Part shown: positions 9,001 through 20,329 of the stretch, piece after piece | Numbering within the stretch: the stretch's first letter is position 1 | Layout of the letters: the number at the start of each line of letters is the position of its first letter | Assembly (NCBI RefSeq): GCF_049243985.1 | Contig: NC_135384.1 | Coordinates: 749,001 to 813,000 of the forward strand | Direction: 5' to 3' | Length of the DNA: 64,000 nt | From: Paroedura picta | Lineage: Eukaryota; Chordata; Lepidosauria; Squamata; Gekkonidae | Notes under the pieces: generated by a model | Database searches by the model: none | The model's input: the letters and a program-made list of their open reading frames with translations, nothing else | Told to the model about the DNA's origin: nothing | Made by a program: the position numbers and the translations under genes

Positions 9001-11036
9001 ATGGTCGCTCCTGGCAGAGCTTTGAGGGCCTTGGCAGCAAGTAAGCCCCTCCTGGCACAGCCCCTGCCAAGCCAGTGTCTCAGTTTGAAAGAATGAGCTC
9101 AGAAAAAGCCTCCACACCCCTACCCCAGTCTGTCTTCTCCTTGTGCATGGAAATGAGGGAGCCCAAATGAGCAGTGTTTTACAGAACGCTTTGGATTCCT
9201 GCGCACCAGACACACCTCTGCCTGAGGGGCACAGAGGACAGCATCTTGCCAGTACACTTCAGGGATCTTCCCCATTCACTGCCTGGGGGAGGCACGGCAG
9301 GGCTCAGGCCTACCAAGGTGGAAATCGTTCCAGCTGTGCAGGCCTGGCCTCCCCTCCCCCCTGACTTTTCACCAGCATGTCCGGCATTGTGAATTCCACC
9401 CCCTTGGCCTCAGAGGCAGCTCCCCAAGCGGGGCAACTTTGCTGAGCAGCCTCAGTTGGTGCATCGGCTTCAGGATTGCTCCTGGCGGTGGCTTGGGGAC
9501 CCTTCCCACCCCTGCTTGCCTCTCTCCACAGGGCAACTATGTGCTGGAGCGCGATGAGCTGTTGGAGGCCCAGAAGCCGGAATACGACATGATCCTCTGC
9601 CTCAGCCTCACCAAGTGGGTGCACCTCAACTGGGGGGACGAGGGGCTCAAGCGCCTCTTCAAGCGCCTCTTCCGCCACCTGAGGCCCGGCGGCATCCTGC
9701 TGCTGGAGCCCCAAGCCTGGGCTTCCTACGGCAAGAGGAAGAACCTGACGGTGAGTGGCCAGTGGGCCTGGGCTCCCCGCAAGAGTGAGTACGGCCCGGT
9801 GAGGGCCGCTCACTTCCCCGCTGGAGGGGCTTGTTGGGCTGGGCATCCACACGGGGGCAGCAGTGTTCTTGGTGCCACTTGCAGCTGGTCCCAGAAGGGC
9901 GGGGCAAAGCGTGCTGTGACTGCGGCTGCTTCCCCTTTCCTCGCTTGCCCACCCTTGTATTGGTTCAGCGGTTAAGAGTGTCTGACCAGGATGCTTTGAC
10001 CTTGCCCTCTTGAGGAAGGTCAGCACTGCAGCCTGCCAACCCCCCCCCCCCTTTGGCATGTAGAGTTAAGGCTCCCATTGGGTAGATGGCCAGCCAGTCA
10101 TTTTATTCCTCCCTCCTCTTAGGAAACAATATGCAGGAATTTCCACCGAATCAAGCTGAAGCCGGACCAGTTCCCCTCCTACCTGACTTCACCAGAAGTG
10201 GGCTTCTCCAGCTACGAACTGGTTGCCACGCCCAGGCACTCCTCAAAAGGTGAGTGAGGCAGGACAGGTGCGCTGTCTTCATGGAATCATAGAAACGTGG
10301 AGTTGGAAGGGGCCACACAGGCCATCTAGTCCAACCCCCTGCTCAACACAGGCTCAGCACAAAGCAGCCTTGGCTTGCTTACTCTTGGAGGGGGGTGGAG
10401 TTGGAGTGATAAAAGTTGACCCCCCCACACCCAATATTTTTGGTCCAGGCTGTGTGTGTAGGGTGGCAGGCAGCCCTATAGGATTTCCAGGGCAAGAAGA
10501 GATTGGGGGTGAGGGGTTTCTCCTGGCCTGCCTTTGGTGGTCTCCCATCCGAGACTAGCCAGGGCTTGATCTCGCTTAGCTTCCATGATCTAAATTGGGC
10601 CAAAGGACCATCAGCCATGGCTGGCTGAGAAGCAGCCCTTCCGCATTCTCCTCCCCTGTGGAACCCGAAGTCTAAACCCATCTTGGGCCCTCCGCACCCT
10701 AATTAGGCTGCTCCAAGGTCCCTGGCTGCGTTCTCATGCGCTGAGGGAGTGGCCTTTTTGTCCTTCTAGAACCGACTTTTGTGCCACCGCGGGAATGAAA
10801 TGCCGCTCTCCCCCCTAACATTACAGCCCAGCCTTACGGCTAGTTAAGATCAGATGTGCTGGGGGGATTCCAGTTGGCCCAGGGCTCTCTGTCCGTTGGC
10901 CCACTTCCACTGATTGGTGGCGGTGGATTGAAGCCGGGGGGGGGGCTCTTCTGACTGCCTGCTTCTCTGGCCTCTCTCCCTAGGATTCCAGCGCCCCATC
11001 TATCTCTTCCACAAGGCTCCCCTGAGAGCACCCTGA
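6064..11036 (+). CDS. MEPCE: MEPCE, 7SK snRNA 5' methylphosphate capping enzyme
   Basis: Coding exons: 6064-7476, 9532-9750, 10123-10249 and 10984-11036, with all introns GT-AG and phases consistent, giving about 603 residues (human 689 from memory). The N-terminus [20 protein letters not shown] matches the family start. A long low-complexity half follows, with [36 protein letters not shown] and [18 protein letters not shown] blocks. The Bin3-type methyltransferase domain starts at [14 protein letters not shown] (about residue 335). It has SAM motif [11 protein letters not shown] (about 367), VGVDID, and [19 protein letters not shown] in exon 2. In the nucleus the enzyme methylates the gamma-phosphate of 7SK RNA and helps hold P-TEFb in the 7SK snRNP (family knowledge). 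The linker between the SAM motifs is shorter than in human. Confidence 0.97.
7477..9531 (+). other. MEPCE: MEPCE intron 1 (2.05 kb)
   Basis: GC-rich intron with several G runs (for example around 8115). It has a direct tandem duplication of a 24-bp unit at 8375-8398 and 8399-8420 (core 'ggggcgagacctggtcatct'). No exon, RNA gene or clear transposon is seen. Confidence 0.7.
10281..10372 (-). repeat. CR1 LINE 3' end in MEPCE intron 3
   Basis: 'atcatagaaacgtggagttg' then 'gaaggggccac' and 'ccatctagtccaaccccctg' is the reverse complement of the standard sauropsid CR1 3' terminus. A plus-strand copy lies at 57317-57386. Confidence 0.85.
10475..10620 (-). repeat. 5S-rRNA-derived SINE fragment
   Basis: 'ggtggtctcccatccgagac', 'tagccagggcttgatctcgc' and 'ttagcttccatgatct' match, with substitutions, the reverse complement of 5S rRNA (internal promoter side). 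Upstream lies the family's 'ggatttccagggcaagaaga' segment. Related pieces are at 32660-32740 and, weakly, at 24480-24620. It is too diverged to be a functional 5S gene. Confidence 0.65.
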
Positions 11037-11712
11037 GGACCTCATGCCTGGGCCTGAGAGCCAGGCCGTGGTTGGACTCCCGTTCCCTCTTCTGAGCCAC
11101 CGGGGAGCTTGGCTGGAGCCCTGGGGCAGGAAGGAATCGAGGAAGCAGGTTGGCTGCCTCAGGCCCTGGCGTTGCTTGGAGCTGCTTCCCCTTGGGGCTC
11201 CTGCCCACTTGCCTGGGACTAAGGGAGAGTGAAGAACAGCAAGTGGAGATTGCCTGGAGCTGCTACCGGGATCCTTATCCACGGGGGGAGGAAGAAGGGG
11301 GGAGTGGGCAGGTGATGTGCCTTGGGGGTGGGGGGCACTGGCTGGCTTCCCCCTTCCCAGCAGTCATCCTGGCCTCACAAACCGCAACAAGAACAAATCC
11401 CATAGAAGCCATTCAGCCAGAAACAGGGAGAGGGCAGGGCAAGAACTGGAGCAGGGCAACTCGGGCCCCAGAGGAGGGCTGGGCCTTTTCCCCGCCTACC
11501 GGCAGGGGGGCTTCCTCTGTGCCCTATCACCACCACCACCACGTTTTGGGGCAAGGGGCTCTGCCACCAGCCAGCGACCTCCCTCCACAGGAGCTGTCTG
11601 CCTTGCCCTCTCCCCTTGCTGCCTGGGGGGGGGGGGTTGCCTTCACCCAGGACTTTGATCTTTACACAGATGTTGAATCTATATATAAATAAAGCCTACC
11701 AATTACCAAGCA
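11037..11712 (+). other. MEPCE: MEPCE 3'UTR and poly(A) signal
   Basis: After the TGA at 11034-11036 the sequence contains no further conserved frame. A canonical AATAAA lies at 11688-11693, within 'atatataaataaagcc'. PPP1R35 ends about 400 bp further on the opposite strand, giving a tail-to-tail pair. Confidence 0.75.
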
Positions 11713-11762
11713 TTAGTCCAGTTTGTGTTGATGGAGGGTGGGTGGGTGTGCTGCTTGTTGCC

Positions 11763-11905
11763 TCCAGTACTGGGCATGTGAAGCTGCCTGCTGAGTCAGG
11801 CTTCTAGTCCAGCAAGGTCATCTGCTCTCCTACAGCAGATGCTGCTGGGGAGTGAACCCAGGGCCTTCCGCAGGCCAAACGGAGGCTCTGCCACTGCCCC
11901 ATGGC
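11763..11905 (+). repeat. SINE-like repeat between MEPCE and PPP1R35
   Basis: 'catgtgaagctgcctgctga', 'gtcaggcttctagtccag', 'gggagtgaacccagggcctt' and 'ggaggctctgccactgcccc' follow the order of a common squamate SINE-like repeat (an 'acatgaagctgccttatact ... accactgagccac' type). Family name not assigned. Confidence 0.55.
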
Positions 11906-12197
11906 CCCTTGCTGAAGAACACCCACGGAATCAGGCCGTCGTGTCTGCCTCAGGCAGAGGGGCGTTTTATGTCGCTTCCCGCCAGGGGCTATACCTGGGC
12001 CAGGTGCAGGATTTGCTGCTGAGCCCCAGCCCCCTTCCTGAGGGGGGGGCAGAAATAGCCAACCCATGCCCCCCCCACCTGCCAGAAGGAGGCACAAACT
12101 CAAAAGTGCTTTGGAACTGAGTTTATGTGTATATAAAGGGGTGTGGGGGTGAGACCGAGAGAGCAGCAGGAGGCAGCTGGGGCGTCGGCCTCCCCCC

Positions 12198-13586
12198 TCA
12201 ACTGTCCCACTGGCGCAGCTTCCGGTACATCCAGAAAGTGGCTGCTGGGTCTCGGGTGTGTGGCTTCCGCTCCAGGGGAGGCAGCAGCCCCACCACCTCC
12301 AGGAAAGGGCTCTCTGTGAACAGCTCTTCCGGGTCGTAGAAGGCCCTCGGGTCTGGGCCCTCGGAGGCCGGCTCCTGGCAGGCAAGAGGAGGGAGGGGAG
12401 GCGCTTAGCACGGTCTTCCCTGCCGGAGGGAGCAAGATCCCTATCGACTCCACTGTTCTCAGACGGAGCACCGGAGCAGCAAAGTTCAGCTTCGGCTTCG
12501 CCCACCGGGCACCCGGAAAGGAGCTCCCACCTCCCGCCGCTCACCTTCCTGGCTTCTGGCCGGGGCCCAGCCAGCGCCAGTTTCTCCTCCACGGCGGAGC
12601 TCAGCACTTCCTCCTCAGGCACCTGCAGGCTGACCAGGCTGCGGTAGAGCCGCTGCTCCCGAGGGATGCTCACGCCTGTGGGCCAAAGGGAGCCGTGTGG
12701 CAGAGGCAGGGGCAGCAGCCCCCTCCCTCCTCTCCCCACCAAGGGCTGCCTGGCTAGCTGGAGCCTTTGCCCGAGAAGGGTGGCTGAGCAGATGGGGACC
12801 AGGGTGCAAGGCTCTCCACCGCAGGGCTGATGGCAAGCAAGAAAGCAGCTTTAAACCGAGCAGCGTCCCCCGTTTCAAAGAGCTCCTGCTTGAGCTGTGG
12901 GCTCCCGGCGGTCGTTGAGGGCCCACGTTTTGTCCTGCCGGGGACAAGGAGAGCCCGAAGGGGCCTTTGCTCCGTCACCCGGAGAAACCGGTGCGCCCCT
13001 CCACGTACCTTCGCCGACTCGCGCTTCCACCGTGCAGCGGGTGGGGAAGGAGCGCTGGAGGAGGTCCCGGGCCGCCCGCCGGGCGTCGAAGGCCTGCTCC
13101 CGGGCCGCCTGCACCTCCGCCGCCAAGGCCATGGTGCTGTGGAGCGCGGGGGTGGCCAGCCCGAGCCCCCCGTCTTCCGCCCGCCCCCTCGAGGGCTCTC
13201 CGGACAGCCGCCCGCCGCCCGCCTCCGGGCTCTCCTCCGATGGCTCCGGCGCCTCCCGGCGGCCGCCCTCCTCCTCCGGAGACCCGGCGTCCAGCCGGAA
13301 GCGAACCTGGTAGGGCGAGAGGCAGCGGCAGTTGCCGGAGGGGGGAGAGTCCGGTCCGGCCCCCACCCCCACCCCCACCCCCACCCCGTGCGCTCACCTG
13401 CCGGCGCGGGAGTTTGCCCGGGCCCCTGCGCCGAAGAATGCCCCCGCCGGCGCCGCCGCCCTCCCGGTCCGGGCTGAGCCCCCCGTCGGGGCGCGGGGCC
13501 AGGGGCGGCAGCGGCGGGGCGGGGCGCGGGGCGGGCGCCGCACTGGGCAGGCTCTCTTCCTCGGGGCCGCCCCCGGGAGACGCCAT
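12198..13586 (-). CDS. PPP1R35: PPP1R35, protein phosphatase 1 regulatory subunit 35
   Basis: Minus-strand coding exons: 13398-13586, 13009-13306, 12545-12675 and 12198-12374, with GT-AG junctions and phases that join to about 264 residues (human about 253). The PP1-docking RVxF-type motif VRFRL follows RRQ exactly at the exon 1/2 junction, as in mammals. Exon 3 encodes the conserved RLYRSLVSLQVPEEEVLSS block and a following EEKLAL. Exon 4 encodes FYDPEELFTESPFLE and ends in FWMYRKLRQWDS. The protein binds PP1 and supports centriole maturation and elongation (family knowledge). The N-terminal exon is Gly/Pro/Arg-rich and poorly conserved. A CATAAA poly(A)-like signal lies about 70 nt after the stop (12122-12127 on the forward strand); no AATAAA was seen. 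Confidence 0.93.
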
Positions 13587-14160
13587 CCGCAGGACCGCCG
13601 GGCGGGGGGGGCGGGAGAGTCAGCCCCCACTTCCTATTGGGCAAGCTCCGACGAGGGGGCGGAGCCAAGCCCCCCGGCGTTCTGCAGCCTCTCCGCGCGC
13701 CAAACTCGCCTCTGAACCGAAGAGCCGTTGCCGGCAGCGGAGAAGTCGCCAGACCCGCCCCGCAGCCTCGCTTTCAATCCAACATGGCGCCAGCCTGCAA
13801 GCGCCCTATCTCAACGCCGAGCGAAGCCTTTCACCATAGTCGGCCAGTGCCCAGAGCGGCCGGGGGACTTCCCTTTCTACTACTCCTTCATCCGCGTCGC
13901 TCTAGTCATTATAAGCATCTCTATAGCTAAAGTTTTCCTACCGCCCACAGAGGGAGAAAGCCAATAGGGGCGCATCGCTTCGATGACGTTAGGGACGGGG
14001 AGGCGGACGCGCGAAGCGTCGGCCTCTCGTGAAATCAAGATGGCGGCCGATCTGAAAACACCCCATGGCCAATACAGCGCCGACCTCCCCGCCTGGGGGC
14101 GGAACCTGACGTAGAACCGGCAGCAGGCATGCGCAAGAGAAAGAAACATGGCGCCCGAAG
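12950..14160 (-). promoter_or_regulatory. PPP1R35 CpG island, possibly bidirectional
   Basis: A CpG-dense block covers exons 1-2 and upstream sequence. The upstream side holds CCAAT-type boxes (for example gccaat at about 13960 and 14069), an NRF1-like gcatgcgca near 14127 and three ATGGCG contexts resembling YY1 sites (about 13783, 14040, 14149). The one at 14040 reads AAGATGGCGGCC in the plus direction and opens a 24-codon frame, hinting at a divergent transcript. Confidence 0.5.
13359..13387. repeat. (CCCCCA)n tract in PPP1R35 intron 1
   Basis: Short tandem array of cccccac units directly beside the exon 1 donor of PPP1R35. On the coding strand it is G-rich. Confidence 0.8.
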
Positions 14161-14305
14161 GAGTTTAGGTTGCCAGTTCGAATCCCGTTCAGGGCTCCAG
14201 TGTTTCAAAGGAATTAAATACATTCATTCATAGAAACATTCATACAAACGTATCTAAATGAGTCTCAGTATAAATTAATAAATGAAAGTCTTAAATTAGA
14301 GAGTG

Positions 14306-14585
14306 TAGATTCAAGTGGGTAGCCATGCTGATCTGAAGCAGCACTTTGTGGGTCTTGAAGGTGCCACTAAGGTGACCAGATTTTAACATTGGTAAAGCCA
14401 TTGACCGAGGGGATTCTTGATTAAAAATTTGGTCTATATGGAGCAACAAAAAGTTTGTATTGTAATATACATTTTAAAATTTCAACATAAGTACAATTTG
14501 CCAGGTACCCCCAGATGTCCCTCCAAAAGTGGGACAATCCGGTCACCTTACACTTGACTCAACGTTTGTTCTTAATCTGTTTGGT
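14306..14585. repeat. repeat 'X' pieces with a MITE inserted between them
   Basis: 14306-14340 ('gtagattcaagtgggtagcc') is in one orientation. 14341-14368 ('ctttgtgggtcttgaaggtg') is in the other and continues after the MITE at 14549 ('acttgactcaacgtttgttc'). So the host repeat was already rearranged or composite before the MITE landed. Confidence 0.6.
14370..14548. mobile_element. Tc1/mariner-type MITE with TA target duplication
   Basis: A 179-bp non-coding element with inverted ends AGGTGACCAGATT (left) and AATCCGGTCACCT (right, one mismatch), flanked by TA at 14368-14369 and 14549-14550. It interrupts repeat X: the flanks 'ggtgccac' and 'acttgactcaa' rejoin to the sequence seen in other copies. 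No transposase is encoded. Confidence 0.75.
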
Positions 14586-15689
14586 AGCTTTTATTTGGAT
14601 ACTAATTTGCTGCTATTCACAGGTCTTGCCAACTACTTTAATCCAATCTCACCTGTACTTATTGCTCAGTTAGTTATGCATCTTCACACTATCTGGCCCT
14701 TCCTGGCAACTAACCCCCCCCCACACACAACAACAACAACAACACATCCTCTACCTACATGTAATGATTGAGGAAGTCTAGCTTCAGTGTACCTGAGAAC
14801 ATGTGCATGCACCTAAAGCTTGTACCTAAAAATACAACTGAACTCAAACTGTTCTGCAGAACTGTTTTGTGATTTTATGATCTGCAAGAAAGCTGGAAGG
14901 CCTGACTCTCCCTCATCCCATTGAATCCAATTAGACTTCAAATCCCCCCCCCCCCAATTGTATTATTTATTCCTAGAGGTGCCCTATTGGGGGACAGGGG
15001 ATTTCCAGCAATATTTCAAGAGCCACGCTTGAAATGTAAATTCCAGTTTCCAAAATGGGAATCATGCAACATGAGTGTCCAAAAGTGAGCACACGTGGCC
15101 TCCCTAGCATCTTGTGGGGCTGTGATTAGTTTCTACACCACAGGACGGTATCCTGTTTAAAAGTTCATGCTCTGCCCCAGCTCTGCTTTAGATCTGTGTT
15201 TGCCTGCAGACTTCCAAGCCCTATGCTGCTGTTCATTGGCTATCCCGTTTTGTTGATCACACCTGATTTATGCCACCTAAGCTGCCTCAGGGTGCCCTAA
15301 TAATAAAAAGCACAGGCCTCATGCGAGAATTGGAGGCTCCGTTTCTAGCACTGAGGCTGGCAGAGGTCGGAGTTCTCTCGCTGGTCCCTTGCCTCCCCCT
15401 CCCCCGCTGGCAGCTCAGGGGCATCGGGCTCCCCCTGTGCAGGATGCTGGGCATCCATGCAACTGCTGCATTTGGGTGACGGCTCCATTTCTGCAAGGTG
15501 CTGGGTGAGTGAGAATTTACACAGGGGAGTGTTTTGGCCACAACCAGCGTAGACTTTGCATGCGGCCTTCATGCGCCCACAGTGTCTCCCGCTAGGAGAG
15601 GCACAACATGGCAACCAGACGGCAGATCAACCAAGATAAAGATAAACTTTCCCACAAGACACCCTGAAGAGTTATGACTGTACTGCAAA

Positions 15690-15965
15690 CTTGAATTCAG
15701 AAACATGTGGAATTCCCTGCCACAGGAAACAGCATCTGGGGCAAAGGCCCATGTTTGGCTCTGAGCCACAAAGTGTAGCTGGAACCCTCTCTCTGGATCA
15801 GGGGTGCTCTGTCTTCTTGGTGCTTGGGGGGCAAGAGTGGGAGAGCTCCTGGAGTCCTGGCCCTGCTGGTGGACCTCCTGCTGGCCCCTGGATTTTGGCC
15901 ACAATGTGACACAGAAACGGTCCATTGGCCTGATCCAACATGGGTCCACTTACATTCTTGGATTC
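15690..15965 (+). repeat. LINE-type 3' fragment
   Basis: Begins with 'gtggaattccctgccacagg' and ends with 'cattggcctgatccaacatg' and 'ttacattcttgg'. This is the plus-orientation counterpart of the repeat at 232-655. Confidence 0.55.
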
Positions 15966-18184
15966 CCCTTGTGGAGAGAAGGTGGAGCGCCTATGATGGA
16001 AGTGAAGACCACCCTGTGGGCCTGCTCCTCGGTGAGCCCCTGGCAGGGGACCTCAGCCCTCCTCCGCCTCCCGGCTCCCACCTTCCTTTCTTGGCAGGCC
16101 AAAACAAGGTAAGCCAGGCCAGGGACGGGAGCCCCGCCCAGAGCGCCAAATCCTGACTGTCAGCAGAGTCTATTATTTTGTGGCCTGATGATCGGCTTTC
16201 CCCGCTTCTGCTCAGGAAATTCCTGCAGCGGCGGCCAAGCATTCATCTGCCCCGGCCTATTGTTCTGTGCGGCTGCCATGGGGGGAGGCCAGAGGGGGCT
16301 CGACCGACAGCAGGGGTGGGCACTAAGGGGCAGAAGAGGGGGGGAGCTGGCTGCCGAGCGAGCATCCTGGGGCAGAGGCTCTTGTCTTGCTGGCGCTGGG
16401 CCTGTCCCCGATCAGGGCTGGTGGAGAGGCAGCAATCAAACCCCAACGGCCTCCCATCAGCACTGCCTCCTCCGCCCCACCCGTGGAAAAAGCTCTCTCC
16501 AGATCACTGCTGAGGCAAAATGCCCCTCCCTCCGTGGCCAGGCAGGCAGCCGTGCCAGGAAGGGACTTCTCCGTTGAGGCACCAAAACGGCAGGATTCCC
16601 ACCCCAGGGAGATGCACCTGGCTCCCTCCGCTGGTGCCTTCCTGGTTTGTTTGGCATCCCCCCCACCCCGTAACTTCTCCTGGTGCTGGTGGTGTGTGAC
16701 TGAGGAGACAGCGCTGGCTGGCTTGACCCATCCAGAATGTGGTGTGGGGGCCTCTGCAGGGGGGGTGCATGCGCTGGCCTCACGGACTGACGGCACCCAC
16801 AAACGGGCAGGAAGAGGTGCGTGCCAGCAGCACCGAAGGCTGGGTGCGTCCCTCTGCAGGGAGCAACGGCCACTTTTCAGTGGGTTCCCTTCAGTTCAGC
16901 GGGGGGGGGGGGGGGAGGGTGTTGCATGCTGCGGTGCTTCTCTTGGGGGACCATGCTGGGGACGGGGGGGGGCATCAGCTGCAGGATTGGCAAAGACAGA
17001 AGTGGGAGGGAGCGTGTAATTTCCTCACCCCCTCCCCTCCCCTGGCTTCCCAAAAGAAAGTCGAGAACAAAAGAATGTTTCCAGTTTGGAAAAGGCAGGA
17101 GGTGAAGGAACCCTTCGCAGGAACCCAAGTTGGCAGCTGTAGGCCCAGCAGCAGGCAGACATTCTCCGAGAGAGAGCTGCGGGTGTTTCTAGCAGGTTGG
17201 GGGGGGGGGGCAGGACTGCAGATTTGGGAGGGTGGAGGTGGAAGGGCCGGATATGGAGCCAAGCTGGAGGATCTGGCTTCCAGCAGAACATGCTGAGGAG
17301 GGGAGGGAGATGGACGAGGCTGGAAGCTCCCCAACGTGTGTGTGAGTAGGGGGTGTGTGCGCCCCCCCCCCAACCATTTGCCAGCTCCCAGGGATCGTAA
17401 AGACCTGCTCAGGAACAAATCTGGATGGAGACATCAGAAACGCACGGAGACGGCCTACAGATGAGGAACATCTGGGCAGCCCTGTCAGAGGCATCTCCCG
17501 GCCCAGCAGCCAATTCCGGGCTGTTCTCCCCCCCCCCCACAGAGAGTCCCCCCAACAAGAAGACCCTCAGCAGAGGGGAAGCCACTCAGGATCCAAAGGG
17601 AATCTTCTGGTGGGTTTCCCGGTTGCTTCCTCCCTCCTCCCCCCTGCCCCAGGTCCGGATACAGACCAGAACTGCATCGGGGCGCTGGCGGGAGGGGGAG
17701 CAGAGCCCGTGTAATTCAAAACAGGTTGGTTTCCCGAGAGCGTCTGAGCAGCCAACCGGAGACCCAGCTTCCCTGCCCAGCTCGGTCTGGAACCAATTTG
17801 TACTGGGGCTGTCAGGACCTGCTGCATTACTTCAGTGAAAGAGGCTGGAAGCAAAGTGAGGAAGGAACCCAAAACACACACGCAGCCCCCCCCCCCGTCT
17901 CCGCTTCCCACTTTCACTGCTGTTCCGTGGGGCTGGCAGAGGGGGGGTTCCAGGCTATGCGGCCCCTCGAAGGAACAGGGACCCTTTCCCGGGACATGGG
18001 CCTCTGGGGTGGGGGAAGGCCCAGGCTGGTTCTCTGCCAACTGATTGGGGTGGCACATGGATCCCTCAGGGGAGTTCAGCAGCATGGGGGGGGGACGGTC
18101 CCTCAAGTAGGTAGGGCCACAGCTGGCATTTTGCAGGGCGAGGACAGCCTTGGTCTGTCTTTCCAGGAGAGCAGGCAGAGTACC

Positions 18185-18325
18185 AGGCTAGGACCCCGGG
18201 TGACCTGGGCTCAAATTCCCACCTCTACCGCAACTGCTCGGGCCTACCTCACAGAGTTGTTGTGAGTGGAGAATGCTGTCAGCCTCTTTGAGAGTCAACC
18301 AGGGAGTAAAGTGGGATGCAAACAC
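18185..18325 (+). repeat. tRNA-derived SINE copy
   Basis: 'ggtgacctgggctcaaattc' (B-box-like), 'cctacctcacagagttgttg' and a degraded 'agtaaagtgggatgcaaa' tail. Confidence 0.65.
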
Positions 18326-20051
18326 GTGAATCCAAACGGCCTGCTTTAGGGCCTGCCTCCTTGCTCACACCCAGGACCTTCTGGCAGGGATCATGGCCAG
18401 GAGAGGCCAGTGGGGAGGGGAGGGGAGGCCCCGGGGCCCACCTTCCAACTCATCTCAAACAGCCTGATAGCTTGCAGGGGGGGGGGGCTTTGGAGGAGGC
18501 CCTTCTCCCTTTGTTTCCTTTCCCAATCCTGGGCCCCGGCACAGAGGCTCTCTGAGAGCTGCTCGATCCAAGCAATAAATGTCCCTCCCCAGTGGTGTGG
18601 GATCTCCGCATGGCCCCAGATGTGGCTCTCTGGCACTGGTGCGCCTGCTCCTCCCCTCCGTGCCCCCCACCAGAGCATGTGAGCTTTGCCCCTTCTGCTT
18701 CCTGCCCCACGTCTGACCTGCAGAGGGGTGAGGGGTGTGTGAGATCACAGCTGGCCGAGGAGATAACCCTGGAGGGGAGAGTCGGGGCTTCTGGCTCCTG
18801 ACCTTGCCCGACGGTTGGAATTTTTTCCACTGGGGATTGGGGAGGGGGGGGGTGGAAAAATGGAGCTGGGGTCGTTATTAATTGCTGGTAGGTAATGAGG
18901 AAAGAGGGTTTTGCTCTGCTCCTGGCCCTGCATGTAGCCTCAGCCGAGTAATACTGACAGTAAGGGTGCTTTCAAGCATGTACAGAGTGCTGCCTGGTCA
19001 GTACAAAGGAGTGAAAACTCATCCACCCTGAGTTTATAAGGGGGTTTGAAACAATATCTGGTTCCTTATGTGGCAGTGGGGCTTCCGCCCAGCCTCAGTT
19101 TCTCCTCTGGAAAATGGAATTATTGCTTAAGGTCTGAATGGAAGCCGAACACCCCCCCTCCCCCCCCATGGGAAGTGGCCTCTTCTGCTCTCACTGCGAC
19201 CCCTATGGCGGCCTGGGGGAAGCCACAGACGGGGGGGGGGGGAGGGTGACAGAGCGGCTGACCCGGTTGGTGGTAGGTCTCCTGAGGCCCCTGCCCTGTG
19301 ACACCGAGTGCTGGACTGGAGGGCCACTGGCCTGAGCCATCTGATGCCCTTCTGCCTGGGCAGGGATGCTCTGACTTCTTGCAGTGGGGGGGGGGTCCCC
19401 AGTGGGAGGCCTTCTGGAGTTCTAGTCCCTGGTTTGGCCACCGCGTGGACCCAGAGTGGGCGGACACCGGCCTGACCCCACAAGGCCCGGCACAGGCTCT
19501 GAATGCTGACCTCTCCACGCTGGCTCCAGTTCCTCACCGCAAGTGCTGCTCGCATTGGGCCAGTTCTGGTACCGGGCGCCAAACCGAAGTCCATTGGCTC
19601 ATACCATTAGTGCTGTTCCATAGCAGGCAGAAATCCAGCAGGGGAAGCTCTTCTCACTCCTGCTCCCGGGATGGGGAACAGAATCCGGAGGGCAGTCCGG
19701 ATGGGAACCGGCTCGGGTCCAGAGACTGTAACTCCAGCTCCTTGGAAAGGTGGGGCGAGGGGACCCCTTGGTCCGCCCCCCCCCCAGCAGAGAGACCATC
19801 TCCGCCAGGACGGCTTTTCCGGCCTCATCTCCCCTGGCCTGACGGGGCAGCCCTGCCAGAGCGGAAAGGGCAGGCGATTGTTCCCTGGGATGGCTGGAGC
19901 CAGGCAGGAAAAGCGCAGAAGGCGGCCTCTCCCGGGTCACCGGCCTGGGTCTGCTGAGCCCCCCCCTTCTTAGCTTGCTGGTGTGGCCTGCAGATGTGCA
20001 GGGAGGGCTGGCTCAGCCGAGCACAGGTGGAAGGCATTCGGCTTGGAGCAC

Positions 20052-20090
20052 GGGGGGGGGGGGGTGGGGGTGGGGGGGGTGGGGGGGGGT
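20052..20090. repeat. extended G-rich tract (potential G-quadruplex)
   Basis: Nearly pure G over about 39 bases, broken by single T residues. It is the densest G tract in the window and lies about 1.6 kb upstream of the EPHB4 start. Confidence 0.85.
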
Positions 20091-20329
20091 TGAGGCTGCA
20101 GAAGGGGAGGGAAGCCCACCTATCTCACAGGGGGTTTTTTGGGTGTGGGGGGGTTTCTGAGGGAAGAAAAGCGCATTCCCGCACAATGCCCGGCCACACT
20201 TATGGGACTCACTGCCACAAGATGTGGCTCAAATGTATTTAGAAAAGGGGGCGGCAGGGGCTTCCCCGCGATGGAGGACTTATACCAGAGCTTCCATGTG
20301 CAGAGGCAGTATACCTCCCGAATAGCAGT

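Larger units (their letters stand above)
14586..20300. other. PPP1R35-EPHB4 intergenic region, no gene recognised
   Basis: About 5.7 kb with scattered open frames, none resembling a known protein. It includes a LINE-type fragment (15690-15965), a SINE (18185-18325) and many G or C runs of 10 or more (16901-16916, 17200, 18477, 19230, 20052-20090). One less repetitive patch at 16150-16275 has a kappaB-like GGAAATTCC and clustered AT-rich motifs, and could be a distal element. I see no firm evidence for function. Confidence 0.5.

Noticed and set aside
10475-10620. A functional 5S rRNA gene
   Set aside because: Too many substitutions in the internal control region and fused to a SINE-type flank; treated as a SINE fragment.
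14165-14200. tRNA gene suggested by the B-box-like 'agttcgaatcccg'
   Set aside because: The T-arm does not pair and no A box or cloverleaf could be found; likely a SINE remnant. The same holds for 'gggttcgagtccc' near 40299.
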